Assembly (NCBI RefSeq): GCF_001028175.1
Contig: NZ_AEJF01000075.1
Span: 124,001-188,000 of the forward strand
Reading direction: 5' to 3'
Length of the DNA stretch: 64,000 bases
Source of the DNA: Caballeronia mineralivorans PML1(12)
GTDB taxonomy: Bacteria > Pseudomonadota > Gammaproteobacteria > Burkholderiales > Burkholderiaceae
The position numbers and the translations under genes were made by a program. Shown piece after piece: positions 1 to 11,420 of this stretch (position 1 is the stretch's first letter; every line of letters starts with the position of its first letter). The notes below the pieces were generated by a model that saw only the letters and a program-made list of their open reading frames with translations, did no database searches and was not told the DNA's origin.

Positions 1-291
1 AATGCGCTTCTGATCGGCGGCATTTTCCTGGGCCTGTTCGTGAACGGAATGATGGGCGGTTATGGCGCGCTGATGGCGGAGCTCTATCCAACCCATGCTC
101 GCGGTACCGCGCAAAACGTGTTGTGGAGCATCGGGCGCGCGGTGGGCGGGTTTGGTCCGCTGGCTATTGGTGCGCTCGCGACGCACTATTCGTTCGGCAC
201 GGCGATCGCTTTGCTGGCATCGATTTATATCGTCGATCTGCTGGCAACGATCTTCCTGATTCCAGAGTTGCGCGGCGTCGAGCTGGAATGA
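1..291 (+). CDS. MFS transporter, C-terminal fragment (5' end outside window)
   Basis: The reading frame is open from the first base, so this is the last ~96 residues of a gene that begins upstream. The residues form two hydrophobic helices with the small/Gly-rich pattern and the ELYPTHARGTAQN loop typical of the second half of major facilitator superfamily metabolite:H+ symporters, and end in PELRGVELE. The substrate cannot be told from this fragment. The next gene is a gluconate-dehydrogenase-like SDR in the same direction, so a sugar-acid substrate is possible but only inferred. A hairpin follows at 331-354. Confidence 0.85.
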   Translation, partial: NALLIGGIFLGLFVNGMMGGYGALMAELYPTHARGTAQNVLWSIGRAVGGFGPLAIGALATHYSFGTAIALLASIYIVDLLATIFLIPELRGVELE

Positions 292-330
292 TTCCTCTGA
301 TGTAAAAACGAAAGGCGGACACTTCGTACC

Positions 331-354
331 GGCGGGTCTTCTTCGAGACCCGCC
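331..354 (+). terminator. Hairpin after MFS gene, terminator-like
   Basis: A perfect 9-bp GC-rich stem (ggcgggtct / agacccgcc) closes a 6-nt loop (tcttcg) 40 bp after the MFS stop codon. No strong T-run follows, only gctttgcgtttc, so intrinsic termination may be inefficient. Confidence 0.55.
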
Positions 355-469
355 GCTTTGCGTTTCATGCGGCCGTTCCCACGGCCTGAGACAATGCCAT
401 GTTGGCGATCCTGCCCGGTCGCGGCTATCGTATGAAACGCGGTGCGAACTCCACACAGAGGACACGTGC

Positions 470-1237
470 ATGTCAGAGTTATTCGATTTGAGCGGCCGCA
501 CGGCGCTCGTCACGGGATCGGCACGCGGTATCGGCTTCGCGCTTGCGGAAGGATTGGCGAAGGCAGGCGCGTCTGTGATTCTTAACGGCACACGCGCCGA
601 TACCGTTGCAGAGGCAGTGGCCCGCTTAGAGGCGAAGGGTTTCGCCGCTACCGGTCGCGCGTTCGACGTGACCGACGAACACGCTGTCGCCGAGGCCTTC
701 GCGCAGTGGGACAAGGACGGTGTCCACATCGACATCCTGATCAACAACGCCGGCATCCAGTTCCGCAAGCCGCTTGTGGAACTGGAACTCAGTGACTGGC
801 AGCGCGTGATCGATACCAACCTGACCAGTGCATTCATCGTCTCGAAGCAGGTGGCCAAGCGCATGATCGCGCGCGGATCGGGTGGCAAGATCGTGAATAT
901 CGGTTCGCTGACGAGCGAGGCAGCACGCGCAACCGTGGGCGCGTACACCGCGGCCAAGGGTGGCATCAAAATGCTGACGCGTGCGATGAGCGCCGAATGG
1001 GCCGCGTCGAATATCCAGGCGAACGCCATCGGCCCGGGCTACATCCTGACCGACATGAACCAGGCGCTGATAGAAAACGCCGCGTTCGATGCATGGGTGA
1101 AAAGCAGCAATCCATCTCAGCGCTGGGGCAAACCCGAAGAACTGGTCGGCACGGCGGTGTATCTCTCTTCGACGGCGTCGAGTTATGTGAACGGCCAGAT
1201 CATCTACGTCGATGGAGGCTGGCTGGCGGTTCTCTAG
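470..1237 (+). CDS. SDR-family oxidoreductase, probably gluconate 5-dehydrogenase
   Basis: This is a classical short-chain dehydrogenase of 255 aa. The NAD(P)-binding motif TGSARGIG lies at residues ~15-22, the NNAG motif at ~90, the catalytic Ser in NIGSLTS at ~143-149, the Tyr-Lys pair in YTAAK at ~158-162, and the usual C-terminal YVNGQIIYVDGG. The overall pattern matches gluconate 5-dehydrogenase/5-keto-D-gluconate reductase (Gno/IdnO), which interconverts D-gluconate and 5-ketogluconate. SDR substrate assignment from sequence is unreliable, so only the fold and cofactor use are firm. A GAGG ribosome site precedes the ATG. The upstream MFS gene could supply the substrate. Confidence 0.75.
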   Translation: MSELFDLSGRTALVTGSARGIGFALAEGLAKAGASVILNGTRADTVAEAVARLEAKGFAATGRAFDVTDEHAVAEAFAQWDKDGVHIDILINNAGIQFRKPLVELELSDWQRVIDTNLTSAFIVSKQVAKRMIARGSGGKIVNIGSLTSEAARATVGAYTAAKGGIKMLTRAMSAEWAASNIQANAIGPGYILTDMNQALIENAAFDAWVKSSNPSQRWGKPEELVGTAVYLSSTASSYVNGQIIYVDGGWLAVL

Positions 1238-1381
1238 GTTCTCCGGGTTTTCCGATCCCGGTCAGCGCCGTCCGAACGTTCGCGCAAATGGCATTTTCCT
1301 TCATACTGGCAGCCGCGCCATCGAAACGGCGTTGCCGTGCGGTCCTCGTGACTGTCCTCGTATTACTTAGGAGCATGATCC

Positions 1382-2581
1382 ATGCACGATTCTTATCTTG
1401 CGCATGTGCGCAGCACCCTCGATCAGATTCGCGCCGACGGTTTCTACAAGACCGAGCGTGTGATCTCGAGTCCGCAATCCGCCGACATCCGGCTCGCGGG
1501 CGGCGGCGACATGCTGAACTTCTGCGCCAACAATTATCTCGGTCTCGCCGACGATGCACGCCTGATCGAGGCCGCAAAAGCGGGCCTGGATCGCGACGGA
1601 TTCGGCATGGCGTCGGTGCGGTTTATCTGTGGCACGCAGACCGTCCACAAGGAACTCGAGCAAGCGCTTGCCGCCTTCCTGCAAACCGACGACTGCATCC
1701 TGTACTCGAGTTGCTTCGATGCAAACGGCGGCCTGTTCGAAACCCTGCTCGACGAATCCGACGCCATCATCAGCGACGAACTGAATCACGCGAGCATTAT
1801 CGACGGCGTGCGCTTGTCCAAGGCGAAGCGTTATCGCTACAAGAACAACGATCTCGCCGACCTTGAGACGAAGCTGCGCGAAGCGGATGCAGCCGGCGCG
1901 CGTTTCAAGCTGATCGCCACCGACGGCGTGTTTTCGATGGACGGCATCATCGCAAATCTTGCCGGCATCTGCGATCTCGCCGATCGTTACGGCGCACTGG
2001 TCATGGTCGACGACTCGCATGCAGTAGGCTTTATCGGCGAAAACGGACGCGGCACGCCAGAGCATTGCGGCGTGCTGTCGCGCGTCGACATCATCACCGG
2101 CACCTTAGGCAAGGCGCTGGGCGGCGCGTCCGGCGGTTACGTAGCCGCGCGCCGCGAGATCGTCGAGTTACTGCGGCAGCGTTCGCGTCCTTATCTGTTC
2201 TCGAATTCGCTGGCGCCGAGCATTGCCGCTGCCACGCTCAAGGTGCTGGAACTGCTGGCGAGCGACGAGGGCGCCCGGCTGCGTGCCAGCGTGCGAGCCA
2301 ACGGCGCGCATTTCCGCGACGCCATGAGCAAGCTCGGTTTCACGCTCGTTCCCGGCGAACATCCCATCATCCCCGTCATGCTCGGCGACGCGCAAGTCGC
2401 CTCGCGCATGGCAGACGCGCTGCTGCACGAAGGCGTCTACGTGATCGGGTTTTCGTTCCCGGTAGTGCCGAAAGGCCGCGCGCGTATCCGCACGCAAATG
2501 AGCGCCGCGCATACGCCGGCACAGATCGATCGCGCCGTGGATGCGTTCGCGCGCGTCGGCCGCTCCCTGGGCATCATCTGA
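1382..2581 (+). CDS. kbl: Glycine C-acetyltransferase (2-amino-3-ketobutyrate CoA ligase)
   Basis: This 399-aa PLP enzyme of the alpha-oxoamine synthase family has the usual length for Kbl. It cleaves 2-amino-3-ketobutyrate with CoA to glycine and acetyl-CoA, the second step of threonine degradation. Visible motifs include [38 protein letters not shown], and the PLP-lysine segment [13 protein letters not shown]. An AGGAG ribosome site precedes the ATG. tdh follows 15 bp downstream, so the two form the standard threonine catabolic operon. Confidence 0.95.
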   Translation: MHDSYLAHVRSTLDQIRADGFYKTERVISSPQSADIRLAGGGDMLNFCANNYLGLADDARLIEAAKAGLDRDGFGMASVRFICGTQTVHKELEQALAAFLQTDDCILYSSCFDANGGLFETLLDESDAIISDELNHASIIDGVRLSKAKRYRYKNNDLADLETKLREADAAGARFKLIATDGVFSMDGIIANLAGICDLADRYGALVMVDDSHAVGFIGENGRGTPEHCGVLSRVDIITGTLGKALGGASGGYVAARREIVELLRQRSRPYLFSNSLAPSIAAATLKVLELLASDEGARLRASVRANGAHFRDAMSKLGFTLVPGEHPIIPVMLGDAQVASRMADALLHEGVYVIGFSFPVVPKGRARIRTQMSAAHTPAQIDRAVDAFARVGRSLGII

Positions 2582-2596
2582 GACATCGAGACAACC

Positions 2597-3625
2597 ATGA
2601 AAGCACTGGCAAAACTAGAACGTGCACCGGGCCTGACGCTGACTCGCGTGAAGAAACCTGAAGTCGGTCATAACGACGTGATGATCCGCATCACGCGCAC
2701 GGCCATCTGCGGCACCGACATCCATATCTGGAAATGGGACGAGTGGGCGCAGAAGACGATTCCCGTGCCTATGCATGTGGGTCACGAATATGTGGGCGAA
2801 ATTGTCGAGATGGGGCAGGAAGTGCGTGGCTTTGCGATCGGCGATCGCGTGTCGGGAGAAGGTCATATCACCTGCGGCTTCTGCCGCAACTGTCGTGCGG
2901 GGCGTAGGCATCTGTGCCGCAATACCGTGGGCGTAGGCGTCAATCGTCCCGGTGCATTTGCTGAATTTCTCGTCATTCCCGCATTTAACGCGTTCAAGAT
3001 TCCGCCGGAAATTTCCGACGATCTCGCCGCTATCTTCGATCCGTTCGGCAATGCAACGCATACGGCGCTGTCATTCAATCTCGTCGGCGAGGACGTGCTG
3101 ATCACGGGTGCCGGGCCGATCGGCATCATGGCCGTGGCGATTGCCAAGCATGTCGGCGCGCGCAATGTGGTCATCACCGATGTGAACGATTATCGGCTGG
3201 AGCTTGCCCGCAAGATGGGCGCGACGCGAGCAGTGAATGTATCGGAGACCTCACTGCGCGACGTGATGGCCGAGCTGCACATGACGGAGGGGTTTGACGT
3301 CGGGCTTGAAATGTCCGGCGTGCCGAGCGCGTTCACCGGCTTGCTCGAAGCAATGAATCACGGCGGCAAGGTGGCGTTGCTTGGCATTCCGCCGGCGCAC
3401 ATGGCCATCGACTGGACCCAGGTGATTTTCAAGGGACTGGAGATCAAAGGTATCTATGGCCGCGAGATGTTCGAGACCTGGTACAAGATGGTCGCCATGC
3501 TGCAAAGCGGGCTCGATCTTTCCCCTATCCTCACGCACAGCTTCGCCGTTGACGACTACGAAGAAGCGTTCGCGACTATGCTCTCAGGCCAGAGCGGCAA
3601 GGTGATTCTGGACTGGACCGTTTGA
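2597..3625 (+). CDS. tdh: L-threonine 3-dehydrogenase
   Basis: This zinc-dependent medium-chain dehydrogenase of 342 aa oxidises L-threonine to 2-amino-3-ketobutyrate with NAD+. The catalytic zinc site ([18 protein letters not shown]), the structural zinc Cys cluster ([15 protein letters not shown], ~residues 93-107) and the Rossmann motif GAGPIGIMA are all present. It is the second gene of the kbl-tdh operon and supplies the substrate for Kbl. The start has only a weak purine stretch, which fits translation coupled to kbl. Confidence 0.96.
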   Translation: MKALAKLERAPGLTLTRVKKPEVGHNDVMIRITRTAICGTDIHIWKWDEWAQKTIPVPMHVGHEYVGEIVEMGQEVRGFAIGDRVSGEGHITCGFCRNCRAGRRHLCRNTVGVGVNRPGAFAEFLVIPAFNAFKIPPEISDDLAAIFDPFGNATHTALSFNLVGEDVLITGAGPIGIMAVAIAKHVGARNVVITDVNDYRLELARKMGATRAVNVSETSLRDVMAELHMTEGFDVGLEMSGVPSAFTGLLEAMNHGGKVALLGIPPAHMAIDWTQVIFKGLEIKGIYGREMFETWYKMVAMLQSGLDLSPILTHSFAVDDYEEAFATMLSGQSGKVILDWTV

Positions 3626-3633
3626 GACCGCGC

Positions 3634-3664
3634 AGGGCCGGAATCATGTCTATGCTCCGGCCCT
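3634..3664. terminator. Bidirectional terminator-like hairpin between tdh and gdh
   Basis: A 9-bp perfect stem (agggccgga / tccggccct) with a 13-nt loop sits between the convergent stops of tdh and the glutamate dehydrogenase gene, 9 bp and 7 bp from them. It could end transcription from both sides. There is no long T-run on either strand. Confidence 0.5.
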
Positions 3665-3670
3665 ACGCGA

Positions 3671-6600
3671 CTACGCGCGTTCCAGCGTCGCTATCTCGCG
3701 GACCACAACCAGCAGCATCGAAAGACTCGCACCGGTCGTCGCGCGCAATTCTGCAAGCAAACGTGCGTAACGTTCGACCGCGGCCTCCCTTCTCGACCGC
3801 CAGTTTTCAACGATCACTTCGGTTGCATCGATATCGCGTGTCTGTTCGAGCGCGCTGATCGTCAGTGCGCGCTTGAGCCGCGCGAGTTCTTCCAAAGCAG
3901 CCGCCCGCGCGAGCAGATCCCAGTGAGTGGACGCCGGCAACGCCATCGCACGCTCGGCGATCCAGCCGTAGTTCAGCAACGTGCCTATAGCGAAGTAAAC
4001 GCTCGCGACCACCTCGAGACTACGGCCGCAACTTGCCGCCACTTCGGCACTATCGAGCACGGCAGTCGGTATCTCTCCGCTCGCCGCCTGCGCCGCCAAT
4101 ACCTCTTCGACGCCCGCTTCCTCCAGCACGCGGCGCCGTTCTGTCCATTCTTCGAGCTCTCCGGTAGGGAGCAAGGCCGGCAACTGCGGAGCAAGCCTTT
4201 GCGCGGCCTCACGACACCGCGCGACCCGCTCGGCCGCGAGACTAGCGTCCTCCGTCGATACCTTCAGGTGACGCAGGAACCAGAGCGTCGCGCCCTCAAG
4301 CAAACGCACCACATCGACAAACATGCGTGCCTGCACTTCGTCGGCGACGCGATTGTCGAGTGCGTCGATATTGCGCCAGATCTCGTTCAGATCGAATACA
4401 TCGCGCGCCATGATGCAGGCGCGCACAATCTCGCTCGGACATGCATCGGTCTCCTCCATCAACCGATGCACGAAGGTGCAGCCAACCCGGTTGATCAACG
4501 CATTCGTCAAGTGTGTGGCGAGAATTTCACGCCTGAGCGGATGGCGCTGCATCGGTTCGCTGTAGCGCGCCTGCAGGGGCAGCGGGAAATACTCGGGCAG
4601 CATGCTGGCGACAAGCGGGTCCTCTGGAACATCGGAGGCAAGCAACTCGTCGTACAGCCACATCTTGCTATAGGCAAGCAGCACAGCGCGCTCGGGCGAC
4701 GTGAGCCCTTGTTTGGCCGCCTGACGTTCGGTGATCTCTTCATCGGAGGGCAGGAATTCGATCTTGCGTTTCAGCCGACCCGCGCGTTCCAGCCAACGCA
4801 TCAGCCTCGCCTCGGCGTCAAGCATCTCGGCCACGTAGCGGTTCGCGATCGATAACGCCTGCGTCTGCGCATAGTTGTCCTTCAGCACGAGCAAGCCGAC
4901 TTCATCGGTCATCTCGGCGAGCAGCGCGTTACGCTGCTTTTCGGTCATCTCACCGTCGGCCACGACAAGGCCCAGCAGGATCTTGATGTTCACCTCATGG
5001 TCCGAGCAGTCCACGCCCGCGGAATTGTCGATGGCATCGGTATTGATGCGTCCGCCTTGCTGCGCGTATTCGATCCGGCCAAGCTGCGTCACGCCAAGAT
5101 TGCCGCCTTCGGCAACTACCTTGCAGCGCAGTTCCGAGCCGTTGACGCGCACTGAGTCATTGGTGCGGTCACCAACCTGTGCATGGGTCTCGCGCATCGA
5201 CTTAACATACGTGCCCACGCCGCCGTTGTACAGCAGATGGACGTCTGCCAACAAAATCGCGCGGATCAGTTCGTTCGGCGCGAGCGTCGGCGCTGTTACG
5301 CCGAGCGCGGCCTGGACCTGCTTCGATAGCGCAATCGTCTTTGCCGTTCGCGGGAAGACACCGCCACCGGCTGAAATCAGCCCGACGTCATAGTCTGCCC
5401 AGCTTGAACGCGGTAGTGCGAACAGCCGTTCGCGTTCATTGAAACTCGCGACGGTATCGGGATCGGGATCGAGGAAGATGTGGCGATGATCGAACGCCGC
5501 GATCAGGCGGATATGACGCGAGAGCAGCATGCCGTTGCCGAATACATCGCCCGACATATCGCCGATACCGACCACGTTGAAATCCGTCGTCTGGGTGTCG
5601 AGACCCATCTCGCGCGAATGCCGCTTCACCGACTCCCACGCGCCGCGCGCGGTGATCGCCATTCTCTTGTGGTCGTAGCCTACTGAACCGCCCGAAGCGA
5701 AGGCGTCATCGAGCCAAAAACCATATTCATGCGCGATGGCGTTGGCGTAGTCGGAGAACGTGGCCGTGCCTTTATCGGCCGCAACGACCAGGTACGGGTC
5801 GTCGGGATCGTGGCGCACGGTGTCGGGCGGCGGCACGATGACACCGGCCACGCGGTTGTCCGTCACGTCGAGCAGACCGCGCAGGAACATCTGATAGCAC
5901 GCCACACCTTCACGCGCGAACGCTTCACGATCGGTCAGCGGCGGCGGGTTCTTCACCACAAATCCACCCTTCGATCCAACCGGCACGATCACGGTATTTT
6001 TCACCATCTGCGCCTTCATGAGGCCGAGCACTTCAGTGCGAAAATCTTCTCGACGATCTGACCAGCGCAAGCCACCGCGCGCGACCTTGCCGCCTCGCAA
6101 GTGCACCCCTTCGACGCGTGGCGCATAGACCCAGATCTCAAACATTGGCTTGGGTTCAGGCAAGCCTGGCACCATCGACGGATCGAGTTTGAATGACAGA
6201 TAAGGTTTTGGCTTACCTTCGGCATCCTTACGAAAATGATTGGTCCGCACCGTCGCGTTGATGACACCCAGGAACTGCCGTAGGATGCGGTCTTCGTCGA
6301 GATTGGGTACGTTGTCCAGCGCGGTTTCTATTTCGGCAAGCACATGCTGCGTGCGTGTGTCGCGAAGTTCACGGCTTTGGGGTTCATCGCTGGCCGAGCC
6401 GGGAAGTGCCGGATTGAAGCGCACCAGGAACAGCTCAAGCAACTTGCGCGCGATCGCCGGATTGCCGGTCAGCGCGCGTTCTATGTAGGCGTCGCTGAAC
6501 GTCGATCCTACTTGCCGCAGGTATTTCGCGTAAGCGCGCAGGATGGTGACGTCGCGAGCGCCAAGTTGCCCGCGCAGGACCAGCCGGTTGAAATCGTCGT

Positions 6601-8545
6601 TCTCGACTTCACCGGTCCAGACACTCGCGAACGCGTTCTCGAACAGCTCCTTGACGCGATCGATGTCAAATTCCACATCGTCGGCAAGCTCCAGGCCGAA
6701 GTCGTGTATCCAGGCGTGCGGCGCACCAAGCGGTTCGATGCGGTAAGGCCGTTCTTCATCCACGCGCACGCCAAGATGCTCCAGCATCGGCAGGCTATGC
6801 GACAGCGCGATCGGATCGCCCACGCGATACACCTTGAAACGAAACGCCCGCCGCCCCGCTTCAATGGGCCGGTAAAGACTCATCGCCAAACCGCCCGCCC
6901 TCACCTGCGTCTGTTCGATCAGTTCGATATCGCGCACCGCGGTACGCGCCGGATAATCTTCGCGATAACCGGCCGGGAAGGAATCCGCATATCGATTCAA
7001 TAGCCGGTTGCCCTGCTCTTCACCGAAACTATCGATCAGCGCATCCGCGAGATCATCCTGCCAGCGGCGCGCAACCTGCACGATGCGTTGTTCGAGTTCG
7101 CGTGTATCGGCTTCGGGCATCGCGCCTTTATCCGAACGCACCGTGATATAGATGCGTGCCAGCGGCGACTCGGACAGCAGCGGCGTGAACTCGATGCTCT
7201 TGCCGTTGAACGCCTCCATCAGCACTTTCGCAATGCGCTTGCGCAGGTCCGTGTTGAACTTGTCACGCGGCACGAAAACGAGGCACGAGACAAAGCGGTC
7301 GAAACGATCGCGCCGCACGAACAGGCGTGTGCGCTGATGTTCCTGCAAGCGCAGCACGCCGAGTGCGATGTCGAACAGGTCGTCCTCATCGGCTTCGAAG
7401 AGTTCTTCGCGCGGATATTGCTCGAGCACCGTGACCAGCGACTTGTGCAGATGCCCCTTCGCGAGAAAGCCGGCACGCCTGATGATGTTCGCGCATTTGC
7501 GTCGCACGATCGGTATCTCGGACGTGGGAACCAGATACGCGGTCGACGTGTACAAGCCGATAAACCGGCGCTCTCCGATCACCTTGCCGTCCGCGCCAAC
7601 CCGCTTCACGCCGACATAATCCAGATAACCCGGCCGATGCACGGTCGCTCGCGAATTAGCCTTGGTGAGAAAAATCGGCGCGGAGCCATTGATGATGGCC
7701 GCGGCGGCGGGAGGCAATGGCGTGACGTTATCGGCTGTGGGCGGACGCAAGCTTTCGCGCAGCAGTCCCGCGCCGGAACCCGGCACGCCGCGCAGCGCGA
7801 AGACGCCATCTTGCGTAATGAGTTCGTAGTCGCGGTGCCCGAGGAAGGTGAAATGATCCGCGACCATCCACTCCAGGAACGCACGAGCCTCTACGCCCTC
7901 CGCGCCTGTCTCACGCGTTTTCATTTCACCGATGGTCGAGCGCGCCACCTCGAGGATCTTCGGCCAGTCTTCCACCGCAGCACGCACGTCGCCCAACACA
8001 CGCGCAATGTCGCTGCGCAGTTCTTCGAGCTTTGCGGCCTCGCTGCATCGGTCCACTTCGAAATGAATAAACGACTCGAGATGCGATTGCGGGTCGCCGC
8101 CGTCGACGTGACCCAACGCGATGCGCGTGATCGCGCCGCTTGCGTCGCGGGAGACACGGAACACCGGGTGAATGGCGGAGTGCATCGCCAGGCCGAGACG
8201 GTTGACCGCCATGGTCACCGAGTCGACGAGGAACGGCATGTCGTCGTTGACGATCTCCACGATCGTGTGATCGGAGTGCCAGCCGTGTTGTTCGAGGTTG
8301 GGGTTGTATACCCGCAGGACCTCGTGGCCTGTCACGAATTTCTGCGCCGTCTGCCAGTGTGCCATAGCGGCGCCGTAGAGATCGGCTATATCGCGGCTCT
8401 GGACGTCTTCGGGATCGGCGAGTTCGTAGTAGTGACGCAGGAGTGGGTCTATGACGTTGAACGCGGGCTCTGGCAGCCTCCCCCGTGCAAAGTCGACCAC
8501 ATCGGTAAGGAGATGCGCTACGCGCTCTTCGTTCTTCGTCAGCAT
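3671..8545 (-). CDS. gdhB: NAD-dependent glutamate dehydrogenase, large (~180 kDa) type
   Basis: At about 1624 aa this fits the giant bacterial NAD-GDH family (GDH2/GdhB; oxidative deamination of glutamate to 2-oxoglutarate). The N-terminal half carries ACT-like regulatory segments. The catalytic core, roughly residues 800-1250, shows RGGLRWSDRREDFRTEVLGL, KNTVIVPVGSKGGFVVK, the NAD-binding stretch NVVGIGDMSGDVFGNGM and VVAEGGNLG. I chose the ATG at 8545 because GGGAG lies just upstream; an in-frame GTG at 8566 would add seven residues but has no ribosome site. It stands alone, convergent with tdh. Together they suggest amino-acid use as a carbon source. Confidence 0.93.
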   Translation of the reverse strand: MLTKNEERVAHLLTDVVDFARGRLPEPAFNVIDPLLRHYYELADPEDVQSRDIADLYGAAMAHWQTAQKFVTGHEVLRVYNPNLEQHGWHSDHTIVEIVNDDMPFLVDSVTMAVNRLGLAMHSAIHPVFRVSRDASGAITRIALGHVDGGDPQSHLESFIHFEVDRCSEAAKLEELRSDIARVLGDVRAAVEDWPKILEVARSTIGEMKTRETGAEGVEARAFLEWMVADHFTFLGHRDYELITQDGVFALRGVPGSGAGLLRESLRPPTADNVTPLPPAAAAIINGSAPIFLTKANSRATVHRPGYLDYVGVKRVGADGKVIGERRFIGLYTSTAYLVPTSEIPIVRRKCANIIRRAGFLAKGHLHKSLVTVLEQYPREELFEADEDDLFDIALGVLRLQEHQRTRLFVRRDRFDRFVSCLVFVPRDKFNTDLRKRIAKVLMEAFNGKSIEFTPLLSESPLARIYITVRSDKGAMPEADTRELEQRIVQVARRWQDDLADALIDSFGEEQGNRLLNRYADSFPAGYREDYPARTAVRDIELIEQTQVRAGGLAMSLYRPIEAGRRAFRFKVYRVGDPIALSHSLPMLEHLGVRVDEERPYRIEPLGAPHAWIHDFGLELADDVEFDIDRVKELFENAFASVWTGEVENDDFNRLVLRGQLGARDVTILRAYAKYLRQVGSTFSDAYIERALTGNPAIARKLLELFLVRFNPALPGSASDEPQSRELRDTRTQHVLAEIETALDNVPNLDEDRILRQFLGVINATVRTNHFRKDAEGKPKPYLSFKLDPSMVPGLPEPKPMFEIWVYAPRVEGVHLRGGKVARGGLRWSDRREDFRTEVLGLMKAQMVKNTVIVPVGSKGGFVVKNPPPLTDREAFAREGVACYQMFLRGLLDVTDNRVAGVIVPPPDTVRHDPDDPYLVVAADKGTATFSDYANAIAHEYGFWLDDAFASGGSVGYDHKRMAITARGAWESVKRHSREMGLDTQTTDFNVVGIGDMSGDVFGNGMLLSRHIRLIAAFDHRHIFLDPDPDTVASFNERERLFALPRSSWADYDVGLISAGGGVFPRTAKTIALSKQVQAALGVTAPTLAPNELIRAILLADVHLLYNGGVGTYVKSMRETHAQVGDRTNDSVRVNGSELRCKVVAEGGNLGVTQLGRIEYAQQGGRINTDAIDNSAGVDCSDHEVNIKILLGLVVADGEMTEKQRNALLAEMTDEVGLLVLKDNYAQTQALSIANRYVAEMLDAEARLMRWLERAGRLKRKIEFLPSDEEITERQAAKQGLTSPERAVLLAYSKMWLYDELLASDVPEDPLVASMLPEYFPLPLQARYSEPMQRHPLRREILATHLTNALINRVGCTFVHRLMEETDACPSEIVRACIMARDVFDLNEIWRNIDALDNRVADEVQARMFVDVVRLLEGATLWFLRHLKVSTEDASLAAERVARCREAAQRLAPQLPALLPTGELEEWTERRRVLEEAGVEEVLAAQAASGEIPTAVLDSAEVAASCGRSLEVVASVYFAIGTLLNYGWIAERAMALPASTHWDLLARAAALEELARLKRALTISALEQTRDIDATEVIVENWRSRREAAVERYARLLAELRATTGASLSMLLVVVREIATLERA

Positions 8546-8640
8546 GGTCGCTCCCGGATCTAGCACGTTCGGTGCTCGGATTATGCGCCAAGTTTTGTGA
8601 CACTTGGCCTCCGGTCAAACCACCATTGAAAACCCTGACG

Positions 8641-9840
8641 CTAACGCTGATTAGACCCCGACACGACATCGATCCACACCGCCAGCACAAGAATGCCGCC
8701 CTTCACGATCATCTGCCAATACGAATCGACATCGAGCATCGACATGCCATTGTCCAGGCTCGCCATCACCAGCGCCCCGATCAGCGCGCCATAGACCGTC
8801 CCCGAACCACCCCGCATCGAGGTCCCGCCGATGAAGCACGCGGCGATGGCATCAAGCTCGCCCATCGTCCCCGCCGAGGGCGATCCGGCTGCCAGCCGCG
8901 CCGTGTTGACCAGCCCGGCAAGCGCACACATCAGCCCCATCAACGCAAAGATCATCAGCTTCACGCGGTTTGTATTCACTCCCGACAAACGCGTGGCCTC
9001 AAGGTTTGAACCGACTGCATAAATGCGCCGGCCGAACACCGTCTGCGTCGCGATATAGGTGAAAATACCGAGCAGCGCAAGCAGCAGCAATACGGGTACG
9101 GGAATACCGCCGTACCGGTTCAACGTGGTCACGAACGCGAGCAGCACGAGCCCCGCCGCGACGATCTTCACGCCGTCCTGCCAGAGCGGCACGACCGGCA
9201 AGTTATAGCGCAAGCGGTTCTGCCGCTGGCGCACGGTCAGTGTCACCAGCAGTACGAACAGCACAACGGCCAGCGCATTGCCCGCCATCCGCGGCAGATA
9301 ACCCTGGCCGATAAACACCAGATGGTCGGAGACCGGCGCGATCGTCGAACCGCCTGTCACACCGAGCAGCACACCGCGATACGCCAGCATGCCGCCGAGC
9401 CCCACAATGAACGACGGCACCCGCAAATAGGTCGACCACCAGCCGTTGAACATGCCGATCGCGATGCCAAGCAGCATGACCGCCGGCACGGTGAACTGGA
9501 TCGGCCAGTGATGCGAGACATCCAGAATCGCGGCCACGCCGCCGAGCAACCCGAGCAACGAACCCACCGACAAATCGATCTCGCCCGAGATGATCACAAA
9601 GACCATGCCGCACGCGAGCATGCCGGTGATCGACATCTGCCGCAGCAGGTTTGAAAGATTGCGCGGTGTGACGAACGCGCCATCGGTGAGGAAGGAAAAG
9701 AAGATCCAGATGACCGTCACTGCAAGCAGCAACGCCAGCAGCTTATAACGCGTGAACAGTTGCCTGAAGCGTTGCCCGGATGATGCGCTCGCACCGCTGG
9801 TGGCGCTGCGTTTCGGAGACGAAGTGACGTCAGGAGTCAT
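8641..9840 (-). CDS. xylH: D-xylose ABC transporter, permease
   Basis: This 399-aa inner-membrane protein of the RbsC/XylH type has about ten hydrophobic segments. It contains the conserved loop [17 protein letters not shown] (~residues 85-102), [12 protein letters not shown], and the transport signature [24 protein letters not shown]. Its start overlaps the xylG stop by 4 bp (ATGA), so it is translated with xylG. It forms the membrane channel for xylose delivered by XylF. Confidence 0.93.
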   Translation of the reverse strand: MTPDVTSSPKRSATSGASASSGQRFRQLFTRYKLLALLLAVTVIWIFFSFLTDGAFVTPRNLSNLLRQMSITGMLACGMVFVIISGEIDLSVGSLLGLLGGVAAILDVSHHWPIQFTVPAVMLLGIAIGMFNGWWSTYLRVPSFIVGLGGMLAYRGVLLGVTGGSTIAPVSDHLVFIGQGYLPRMAGNALAVVLFVLLVTLTVRQRQNRLRYNLPVVPLWQDGVKIVAAGLVLLAFVTTLNRYGGIPVPVLLLLALLGIFTYIATQTVFGRRIYAVGSNLEATRLSGVNTNRVKLMIFALMGLMCALAGLVNTARLAAGSPSAGTMGELDAIAACFIGGTSMRGGSGTVYGALIGALVMASLDNGMSMLDVDSYWQMIVKGGILVLAVWIDVVSGSNQR

Positions 9841-11393
9841 GCGACGCTCGCTTGAAAAGAGGGGGTCTGAGGGGTCGCGCGGATGGCCGCCGCCAGGATA
9901 TGTTCTTGCGTGAGCCCAACATTAACGAAGTCGCCGCGTAGTTGACCCTCGCCTATCACCAGCACGCGGTCGCTTACACCAAGCACTTCATTCAGTTCAG
10001 ACGACACCACGATAATCGACACACCGCGCCGGGCCAGCGCGAACATCAGCTTGTATATCTCGAACTTGGCGCCGACGTCGACGCCGCGCGTGGGTTCGTC
10101 GAGAATAAGGATTGCCGGGTCGGTCAGCAGCATCTTGGTCAGCACGGCCTTCTGCTGATTGCCACCCGACAGGCTGGCGATAGACAACATCGGCGTGGCG
10201 GCGCGTACGGAGAGGCGCTTCATCTCGGTATGAATCGTGTCGAGTTCAGCAGCGGAATCGATCCGGCCACCCTTCGCAAAACGGTTCAGCACAGCAAGCG
10301 TGATGTTATGTCCCACCCCGAGTTGCGGCACGATGCCGTGGCGCTTGCGGTCTTCGGGCACCATGCCGATGCCGGCATCGATCGCATTGGCCGGCGTCTT
10401 GATCTTGAGGCGCTTGCCGTTCAGATAAACCTCCGCCTCACTGATGCCCGGATAAGCCCCGAAGATCGCCTGCATCAGTTCGGTCCGCCCCGCGCCGACC
10501 AGGCCCGCAACGCCAAGAATCTCGCCTTTGCGCAGCGAGAACGAGACATTGTCCACACGCTTTCGCCGCGAGTTGGTTACGTCAAAACACGTGACGTTGC
10601 GCGCCTCGAAGATCACTTCGCCAATGTCATGCGGCTCGCGCGGGAACAGGTTCTTGATCTCGCGGCCGACCATCATCGCGATGATGCTGTCGGTGCTCAG
10701 ATCCTTCATTGGCTGCGTGGCGACATGCTTGCCGTCACGGATCACGGTGATGGTGTCGCAGACGGCTTCCACTTCGTCGAGCTTGTGCGAGATGTACACA
10801 CACGCCACGCCGCGCTTCTTCAGATCGCGCACGATATCCAGCAAGATCCGTATCTCGCTTGCTGTCAGCGAGGACGACGGTTCATCCAGGATCAGCAGCT
10901 TCGCGCGCTTGTTCAACGCCTTGGCGATCTCGATCAGTTGCTGATGGCCGCCACCGTAGTTCATCACGGGCTGCGCCACGTTGATGCCGCTGATGTTCAG
11001 TTCGCGCAGCAGTTCGTCGGCGCGCTGATACATCGCCGCATAGTTCATGCGGCCGCCGCTCAGCGTGATCTCGTTACCGAGGAAGATGTTCTCCGCCACC
11101 GACAACTGCGGCACCAGCATCAGCTCCTGATGAATGATGACGATACCCGCATCCTCCGTATCGCGGATATTGGCGGCCCGTAAAGGCTCACCTTCCCAGC
11201 GAATTTCGCCTTCCCACGTACCGTGCGGATAGACGCCGGACAACACCTTCATCAGGGTCGATTTTCCTGCGCCGTTTTCGCCGCACAAACCGACGCATTC
11301 CCCCGGCGCGACGACGAGATCGATCCCGTCGAGCGCCTTCACGCCGCCAAACGTCTTGACGATGCCGTGCATTTCCAGCAGCGGGTTTGCCAT
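9837..11393 (-). CDS. xylG: D-xylose ABC transporter, duplicated ATP-binding subunit
   Basis: This 518-aa sugar ABC ATPase has two nucleotide-binding domains. The first has Walker [10 protein letters not shown] and Walker [13 protein letters not shown]. The second has the degenerate P-loop GLVGAGRTE, the signature SLSGGNQQK and Walker [16 protein letters not shown]. This asymmetry is normal for the RbsA/XylG/MglA class. It lies between xylF and xylH in the operon. Confidence 0.94.
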   Translation of the reverse strand: MANPLLEMHGIVKTFGGVKALDGIDLVVAPGECVGLCGENGAGKSTLMKVLSGVYPHGTWEGEIRWEGEPLRAANIRDTEDAGIVIIHQELMLVPQLSVAENIFLGNEITLSGGRMNYAAMYQRADELLRELNISGINVAQPVMNYGGGHQQLIEIAKALNKRAKLLILDEPSSSLTASEIRILLDIVRDLKKRGVACVYISHKLDEVEAVCDTITVIRDGKHVATQPMKDLSTDSIIAMMVGREIKNLFPREPHDIGEVIFEARNVTCFDVTNSRRKRVDNVSFSLRKGEILGVAGLVGAGRTELMQAIFGAYPGISEAEVYLNGKRLKIKTPANAIDAGIGMVPEDRKRHGIVPQLGVGHNITLAVLNRFAKGGRIDSAAELDTIHTEMKRLSVRAATPMLSIASLSGGNQQKAVLTKMLLTDPAILILDEPTRGVDVGAKFEIYKLMFALARRGVSIIVVSSELNEVLGVSDRVLVIGEGQLRGDFVNVGLTQEHILAAAIRATPQTPSFQASVA

Positions 11394-11420
11394 GCAGTTT
11401 TTATCCTGGACAGTGAATCC

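Noticed and set aside
7088-8563. 491-aa open frame antisense to the glutamate dehydrogenase gene
   Set aside because: It lies wholly opposite a well-supported gene, has no ribosome site or family motif, and is expected in GC-rich DNA.
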